From UBA4615 sp046046245 (GTDB lineage: Bacteria; Pseudomonadota; Gammaproteobacteria; Burkholderiales; Burkholderiaceae_E), in contig JBJOKE010000082.1 in the NCBI GenBank assembly GCA_046046245.1, positions 1 to 34,676 on the forward strand: 34,676 nt of DNA, given 5' to 3'. Below, one piece after another: positions 30,399 through 34,676 of the stretch; the stretch's first letter is position 1, and each line of letters starts with the position of its first letter. The position numbers and the translations under genes are program-made. The notes under the pieces were generated by a model that did no database searches, was not told the DNA's origin, and saw only the letters and a list, made by a program, of their open reading frames with translations.

Positions 30399-30804
30399 AC
30401 GGCGGCGCGGCCGGGGGCCGCGCGGCTTCACGCTGGTCGAGGTGCTGGTCGCGCTCACGATCGTCGCGGTCGCCCTGATCGCGTCGCTGCGGGCGGTGGG
30501 CTCGCTTGCGAACAGCGCGTTCGACCTGCGCCAGCGCACGCTCGCGCAGTGGAGCGCCGAGAACCGGCTCGCGCAGATCCGCGTGCAGGACGAATGGCCG
30601 GCGCTCGGCCAGCGCGCCTGGGACTGCTCGCAGGCCGAGGCGGGACTGACCTGCGAGGAGGCGGTCTTCGCGACGCCGAACGCGCAGTTCCGCCGCGTGG
30701 AGGTCAGCGTCTTCCCGTCCGCGGGCGCGCGGGTGCGGCTCGCGCGGCTCGTGGGCTTCGCGACGAACTCCGGGACCGGCGGCAGCGTGCCGAGGGCGCA
30801 GTGA
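30382..30804 (+). CDS. gspI: Type II secretion minor pseudopilin GspI
   Basis: Minor pseudopilin, 140 residues, forming the tip complex with GspJ and GspK. The leader of 15 residues is Arg-rich and ends PRG; the mature part starts FTLVEVLVALTIVAVALIASLRAVG with Glu20 at +5. The conserved AQWSAENRLAQIRVQDEWPALG follows. The start is TTG 30382, within the end of gspH (17-base overlap), and no better in-frame start exists. Confidence 0.92.
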   Translation: MKSSNERRRGRGPRGFTLVEVLVALTIVAVALIASLRAVGSLANSAFDLRQRTLAQWSAENRLAQIRVQDEWPALGQRAWDCSQAEAGLTCEEAVFATPNAQFRRVEVSVFPSAGARVRLARLVGFATNSGTGGSVPRAQ

Positions 30805-31622
30805 GGGGCGCGCGCCATCGCCGCCGCGCGCGCGGCTTCACGCTGATCGAGCTGCTGATCGCGGCCGCGCTGCTCGCCGTGCTCGCGGTGCTGTCGTGGC
30901 GCGGGCTGGACGCGGTGCTGTCGTCGCGCAAGCAGATCGTCGCGGCGTCCGACGAACTGCGTGCGCTGATGGTGGCCTTCGCGCAGCTCGACGAGGACCT
31001 GCGCCGGTCGTGGCCGGTGCGGCTGCTGAAGCTGCAGCAGCCCTCGATCGGCTTCAGCGTGTCGGGCGAGCAGGCGGTGGCGACCATGGAACTGCTGCGC
31101 GAATCGACCGGCTCGCTCGAGCCGACGCAGCTGCAGCGCGTGGCCTGGCGGTTGCGCGATGGCCGGCTGGAGCGCGGCTTCGGCGGCTGGAGCCCGACGC
31201 CGACCTCGGGCTTCGACGCGTCGGTGCTCGCCCGCGCCGCGACCGGGCTCGACGCGCCGCGTGGCACGGGCGTGGGCACCGGCGAGGCGGGCAGCCTGGT
31301 GTGGCAGCCGGTGCTGGTCGGCGTCTCGCAGCTGACGATGCAGGCGTGGATCGAAGGGCAGGGCTGGGTCGCGGCCGAGGCGCTCGTCGGGCAGCTGCGC
31401 GGCCCGGGCGCGGTCGGCGGGGTGACGGGGGGCACGACCGGGACGACCGGGATGTCAGGGGCGACCGTGACGACCGTGGCGGTTGCAACGGGCACCGGAA
31501 CCGGTTCGGTCGCCGCCGGTATCCCCGGGCAGCCCGCGACCCCGCAGGTCACCGGCCTGCTGGTCCGGGTGGTGCGCGCCGACGGTCGCGTGCTGCAGCG
31601 GATCTTCCCGGTGAAGGACTGA
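30801..31622 (+). CDS. gspJ: Type II secretion minor pseudopilin GspJ, with a low-complexity insert
   Basis: Tip pseudopilin, 273 residues. The leader of 12 residues ends RG, followed by FTLIELLIAAALLAVLAVLSWRGLD (Glu17 at +5), then the GspJ body with DEDLRRSWPVRLLKL, RVAWRLRDGRLERG and, at the end, VTGLLVRVVRADGRVLQRIFPVKD. It is longer than most GspJ proteins because residues about 201-249 are a Gly/Thr/Val-rich stretch (GGVTGGTTGTTGMSG and following) inserted between the last strands. Two exact copies of ACGACCGGG at 31434-31451 lie in the underlying DNA. GTG 30801 overlaps the gspI stop by 4 bases. Confidence 0.9.
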   Translation: MRGARHRRRARGFTLIELLIAAALLAVLAVLSWRGLDAVLSSRKQIVAASDELRALMVAFAQLDEDLRRSWPVRLLKLQQPSIGFSVSGEQAVATMELLRESTGSLEPTQLQRVAWRLRDGRLERGFGGWSPTPTSGFDASVLARAATGLDAPRGTGVGTGEAGSLVWQPVLVGVSQLTMQAWIEGQGWVAAEALVGQLRGPGAVGGVTGGTTGTTGMSGATVTTVAVATGTGTGSVAAGIPGQPATPQVTGLLVRVVRADGRVLQRIFPVKD

Positions 31623-31624
31623 CC

Positions 31625-32566
31625 GTGCGACGTGCGCCGTCCGGCCGGTCGCGCGAGCGCGGCGCCGCGATCGTCACCGCGATGCTGGTGGTGACACTCG
31701 CGGCGCTCGTGGTGTCGAGCCTCTTCTGGCGCGAGCACGTCGCGGTCCGCTCGGTGGAGAATCGGCTCGCGATGGCGCAGGGCCGCTGGATCGAGCGGGC
31801 CGCGCTCGACTGGGCGAAGGTGATCCTGCGCGCCGACCTGCGGCTCGGGCCGGTCGACCATCTCGGCGAGGCCTGGGCGGTGCCGGTGCTCGACACGCGG
31901 ATGGACGAGACGGTGACGGCGGGCGCGAAGATCGACGAGGGCGCGCGCAATGCGGTGCTCGCGGGCCAGATCCAGGACGCACAGGCGCGTTTCAACCTCG
32001 CGTCGCTGGCGGGCGCGAACGGCGTGGTCTCCGAGCCGCACCTGAAGGCGCTGCGCAAGCTGCTCGGACTGGTGGGCCGCCCGGAGTCCGCGGCCGACCT
32101 GATCGTCGATCGCGTGCTGCAGTCGGTGCCGCGCATCGCCGACGGCCGGACCGTGCCCGCGCAGCGGCCGCCGATGACGCGGCTCGCGGACCTGCTCGAC
32201 ATCCCCGGCATGGATCCGGCGACCGTGGTCGCGCTCGCGCCGCATGCGGGCGTGCTGCCGCGCGCGACGCCGGTGAACGTGAACACCGCGGCGCCGGAGG
32301 TGATCGCCGCGGTGGTCGAGTCGATGGACGTGTCGGGGGCGCGACGCTTCGTCGCGCGACGCGAGCGGACCTTCTTCCGCAACCTCGACGACGCGAAGGA
32401 CGCGATCGACGGGCAGACCCCCCTGAACCCGGTGGTGCTGTCGGTCGGCTCGTCCTATTTCCTCGTGACCGGGGTGATACGCTACGACCGTATGGAATCG
32501 CAGACGGAAACCCTGCTCGAGCGGTCGGCCGATCGCGTGGAGGTCGTATGGCAGCTGCGCCTCTGA
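31625..32566 (+). CDS. gspK: Type II secretion minor pseudopilin GspK
   Basis: Largest minor pseudopilin, capping the pseudopilus; 313 residues. The leader ends ERG and the mature helix is AAIVTAMLVVTLAALVVSSLFW. As usual for GspK it lacks Glu at +5 (Thr18 here). The large globular alpha domain contains AQARFNLASL, the helix-hairpin-helix-like DLLDIPGMDPATVVALAPH, VNVNTAAPEVIAAV, and the closing SSYFLVTG. GTG 31625 comes 2 bases after the gspJ stop. Confidence 0.93.
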   Translation: MRRAPSGRSRERGAAIVTAMLVVTLAALVVSSLFWREHVAVRSVENRLAMAQGRWIERAALDWAKVILRADLRLGPVDHLGEAWAVPVLDTRMDETVTAGAKIDEGARNAVLAGQIQDAQARFNLASLAGANGVVSEPHLKALRKLLGLVGRPESAADLIVDRVLQSVPRIADGRTVPAQRPPMTRLADLLDIPGMDPATVVALAPHAGVLPRATPVNVNTAAPEVIAAVVESMDVSGARRFVARRERTFFRNLDDAKDAIDGQTPLNPVVLSVGSSYFLVTGVIRYDRMESQTETLLERSADRVEVVWQLRL

Positions 32567-33795
32567 AGCGCGGCGAGGCCGTCGTCTGGCTGCCGCCGCG
32601 CAGCGAGGGCGAGCGTGCGTTCGGCTCCGAGGCCCGCCTGCTCGCGATCCGAGGCGGCGAGCTCTCGAGCGGCCGCGCCGAGCGCGTCTCGCTCGACGGG
32701 CTGCAGGGCGTGACGCAGTTGCGACTGGTCTTCGATCCGCGCGACGTGGTGCTGCTCACGCCCGCGGTCCCCGCACTGTCGGGCGCGCGCCTGCAGCAGG
32801 CGCTGCCGAACGTCGTCGAGGACGCGCTGCTGCAGGACGCCTCGGCCTGCGCGATCGTGCCCGGGCCGGGCGTCGGCGACGGCCGGCGGCTGGTCGCGGT
32901 GATGGACCGCGAGTGGCTCGAGTTCACCGTGGGCGCGTTCGAGCGTCGCGGCATGCGGGTGCGGTCCGCATCGAGCGCCCAGCTCGCGCTGCCCTGGTCC
33001 GGGGCGGCCTGGTCGATCGCCTGCGTGCACGACGGCATCGCGCTGCGCAGCGGCGAGCACGCGGGCTTGGGCTGGACGGCCGGCGAGGATCCCGACTGCC
33101 GCACCGAGGCGATCGTCGCCGCCATCGAGACCGCGATGGCCGGCGAGATCCGGCCGACCGCGCTCGCCGCCTGGGTCGATGCGCCCGGCTGGCAGCCGTC
33201 GGTCGAACGTGCGGCGCAGCGTCTCGGGCTGCCTGTCGAGGTCCAGCCGCTCGCGGTGCCCTCGACCGGCGGCCCCGACCTGCTCGCGGGTCGCGCCGCC
33301 GCCGGGCGTCGGATGCTCGCGTCCTTCGACCCGCGCGCCTGGCGCGTGCCGGTGGGGCTCGCGCTCGCCTGCGGCGTCGCCGCGCTCGCGGGGCTGAACC
33401 TGCAGTGGGCGCAGCTCGCGCGAGAAAAGGACGCGATCCGTCGCTCGCTCGAGTCGACCTTCCGCGGCGCGTTCCCGCAGGCCCAGGTGGTCGTGGACCC
33501 GGTGCTGCAGATGGACCGGCAGGTCGCCGCGCTGAGGGCTGCGAGCGGCCAGCAGGGGCCGACGGACCTGGTGCCGCTGCTGTCGCGCTTCGGGTCTGCG
33601 CTCGGCAGCAGCGGCATCGACGCGGTCGCGGGCGTGGAATACCGCGACGGCCGGCTGAAGGTGCGATTCCAGCCGCAGCGGGTCGATGGCCGCGCAGCGC
33701 GCGAGCAGTTGCGCGAGGCGTGCACGCGGGCCGGGCTGTCGCTTCAGTTCGACAACGAACGCGACCCGGTCGCCACCGTGGGGATCCGGGGTTGA
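32548..33795 (+). CDS. gspL: Type II secretion inner-membrane protein GspL
   Basis: Bitopic platform protein that recruits the GspE ATPase and pairs with GspM; 415 residues. It has a cytoplasmic actin-like domain (1-about 255), one membrane helix (about 265-284, WRVPVGLALACGVAALAGL) and a periplasmic ferredoxin-like domain (about 285-415, including FRGAFPQAQVVVDPVLQMDRQVAALR). The start is ATG 32548, overlapping gspK by 19 bases. Confidence 0.92.
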   Translation: MAAAPLKRGEAVVWLPPRSEGERAFGSEARLLAIRGGELSSGRAERVSLDGLQGVTQLRLVFDPRDVVLLTPAVPALSGARLQQALPNVVEDALLQDASACAIVPGPGVGDGRRLVAVMDREWLEFTVGAFERRGMRVRSASSAQLALPWSGAAWSIACVHDGIALRSGEHAGLGWTAGEDPDCRTEAIVAAIETAMAGEIRPTALAAWVDAPGWQPSVERAAQRLGLPVEVQPLAVPSTGGPDLLAGRAAAGRRMLASFDPRAWRVPVGLALACGVAALAGLNLQWAQLAREKDAIRRSLESTFRGAFPQAQVVVDPVLQMDRQVAALRAASGQQGPTDLVPLLSRFGSALGSSGIDAVAGVEYRDGRLKVRFQPQRVDGRAAREQLREACTRAGLSLQFDNERDPVATVGIRG

Positions 33796-34310
33796 GCGCT
33801 GCGTCGGGGTTCGTCGAGCGGGGGCTGAGCTGGTGGGGCGGGCTGCAGGCGCGCGAGCGCCGCGTGCTCGGCGCGGGCGGCACGCTGCTCGCGCTGGTGC
33901 TGGTCTGGCTGCTGGCCTTCGAGCCCGCGTGGAACGGTCGGCGCAAGCTCTCGGCCGAGTTGCCCGCGCTCCGAGGCCAGCTGTCGCAGATGGAGGGGCT
34001 GGCCGCCGAGGCGCGCCGGCTGTCCGGGCAGGCCGCGCAGGCGGTCGACTCGCCGCAGCAGCTCAAGGGCGCACTCGAGCGCTCGATCGATGCGGCCGGA
34101 TTGCGTGGCGCCGTCTCGCAGCTCACCGTCGCGGGCGAGCTCATCGACCTGCGCTTCAAGGACGTCTCCTTCGCCGCCTGGCTCGCCTGGTTCGACACCG
34201 TGCTGCGCGAGACGCGGCTGCGGGCCGTGGACGTCGCGATCGAGCGCGAGTCGACGCCGGGTCGCGTGGGGGTGCGCCTGACGCTCGAGGCGCCGAAGCG
34301 GGGCGGGTGA
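33792..34310 (+). CDS. gspM: Type II secretion inner-membrane protein GspM
   Basis: Small bitopic partner of GspL, 172 residues. It has a short cytoplasmic start ending LQARERRVL, a membrane helix (about 26-43, GAGGTLLALVLVWLLAF) followed by EPAW, then a periplasmic coiled-coil (LSAELPALRGQLSQMEGLAAEARRL) and a ferredoxin-like domain ending RLTLEAP. The start is TTG 33792 in a 4-base TTGA overlap with the gspL stop. No ATG or GTG start is available nearby. Confidence 0.9.
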   Translation: MSAASGFVERGLSWWGGLQARERRVLGAGGTLLALVLVWLLAFEPAWNGRRKLSAELPALRGQLSQMEGLAAEARRLSGQAAQAVDSPQQLKGALERSIDAAGLRGAVSQLTVAGELIDLRFKDVSFAAWLAWFDTVLRETRLRAVDVAIERESTPGRVGVRLTLEAPKRGG

Positions 34311-34676
34311 TCGGCGTCCGGTCCGTTCCGTGGTCCGTCCGCCGGTCGCGCGCCGACCGCGGACCGCGCACGCCCCTGGGCTGGCGGATCGCCGCCGCGG
34401 CCGCGGGGGTGCTCGCCGCGCTCGCGGTGGTCCTGACGCAGGCGCCGGCGAGCTTCGTCGACGTCGCGCTGGACCGGACCACGCAGGGTCGCGTCCGCCT
34501 GGCCGAGGCGAGCGGCACGGTCTGGCACGGGCGCGGCCGCGTGGTGCTGGCCGACATCGTCGAGGCGTCGACCGACCGGCCCGTGATCGCGACGGTGCCG
34601 GGCGTCGTGCTGCCGGGCGTCTTCGGCTGGCGGCTGTCGCCCTGGCCGCTGCTGGTCGGCGTGCTCGATGCGCGCA
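34307..34676 (+). CDS. gspN: Type II secretion protein GspN, cut by the window edge
   Basis: The first 123 codons are present. GTG 34307 overlaps the gspM stop by 4 bases. The product has an Arg-rich N-terminus, one membrane helix (about 26-43, RIAAAAAGVLAALAVVLT) and a periplasmic part. This reads APASFVDVALDRTTQGRVRLAEASGTVWHGRGRVVL and later GWRLSPWPLLVGVLDA, matching the start of GspN as found in Burkholderiales gsp operons. GspN is an accessory inner-membrane protein of uncertain function. The C-terminus lies beyond the window. Confidence 0.85.
   Translation, partial: MIGVRSVPWSVRRSRADRGPRTPLGWRIAAAAAGVLAALAVVLTQAPASFVDVALDRTTQGRVRLAEASGTVWHGRGRVVLADIVEASTDRPVIATVPGVVLPGVFGWRLSPWPLLVGVLDAR

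Noticed and set aside
1..34676. CRISPR array, phage genes, transposases or a defence island
   Set aside because: Reading both strands I found no regularly spaced repeats and no recognisable cas, integrase, transposase, restriction or toxin-antitoxin genes.

Overview
The window is about 70% GC nearly throughout, with dense codirectional gene strings, many GTG and TTG starts and 4-nt stop/start overlaps. Gene content points to a betaproteobacterium of the order Burkholderiales: a LivHMGF transporter operon carrying an acyl-CoA ligase, a type II secretion cluster with gspC divergent from gspG, a DnaQ/GIY-YIG fusion, TRAP transporters, and an intergenic palindrome of a type I recall from Comamonadaceae and Rubrivivax-like genomes. 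The order is inferred from gene style; genus cannot be read from the sequence. I count 32 protein genes (one cut by the right edge) and one tRNA.

Layout. 1-1699: hybrid histidine kinase/receiver protein whose 5' end is unclear and whose kinase half is less GC-rich than the rest. 1723-2874: LCAD-like acyl-CoA dehydrogenase. 3200-6061: tripartite TRAP carboxylate transporter (DctP, DctQ, DctM). 6278-13009, minus strand: livH-livM-livG-livF-acyl-CoA ligase-livK-type binding protein, read from right to left. 13158-14510: exonuclease/GIY-YIG nuclease fusion. 14565-14972: conserved small protein. 15106-17306, minus: hotdog thioesterase, MarR regulator, MFS transporter. 17421-18914: membrane-anchored alpha/beta hydrolase. 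18930-19802: multispanning membrane protein. 20038-20289: possible small membrane protein. 20419-22332: large lipoprotein. 22409-22484: tRNA-Arg(CCU), minus. 22564-23799: metal-dependent amidohydrolase. 23849-24583: PAS-like/LuxR-type regulator. 24933-26516: solitary family 5 solute-binding protein. 26590-28634, minus: TetR regulator, thyA and folA. 28681-29370, minus: gspC. 29476-34676: gspG-H-I-J-K-L-M-N, the last one partial.

Functional picture. The left half is dominated by uptake and activation of organic acids: two transporters for carboxylates or amino-acid-like solutes, an acyl-CoA ligase inside one transporter operon, an acyl-CoA dehydrogenase and a thioesterase. The thyA-folA pair makes dTMP and recycles the dihydrofolate produced. 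The right edge is the pseudopilin and inner-membrane platform part of a type II secretion system; gspD, gspE and gspF are not in the window and may lie beyond the right edge.

I found no CRISPR array, integrase, transposase, phage gene or recognisable defence system. The most interesting items are architectural: the composition break in the kinase, the hairpin abutting the livM start, the nuclease fusion, the repeated prepilin-motif DNA and the low-complexity insert in GspJ. None of these by itself shows a new system.
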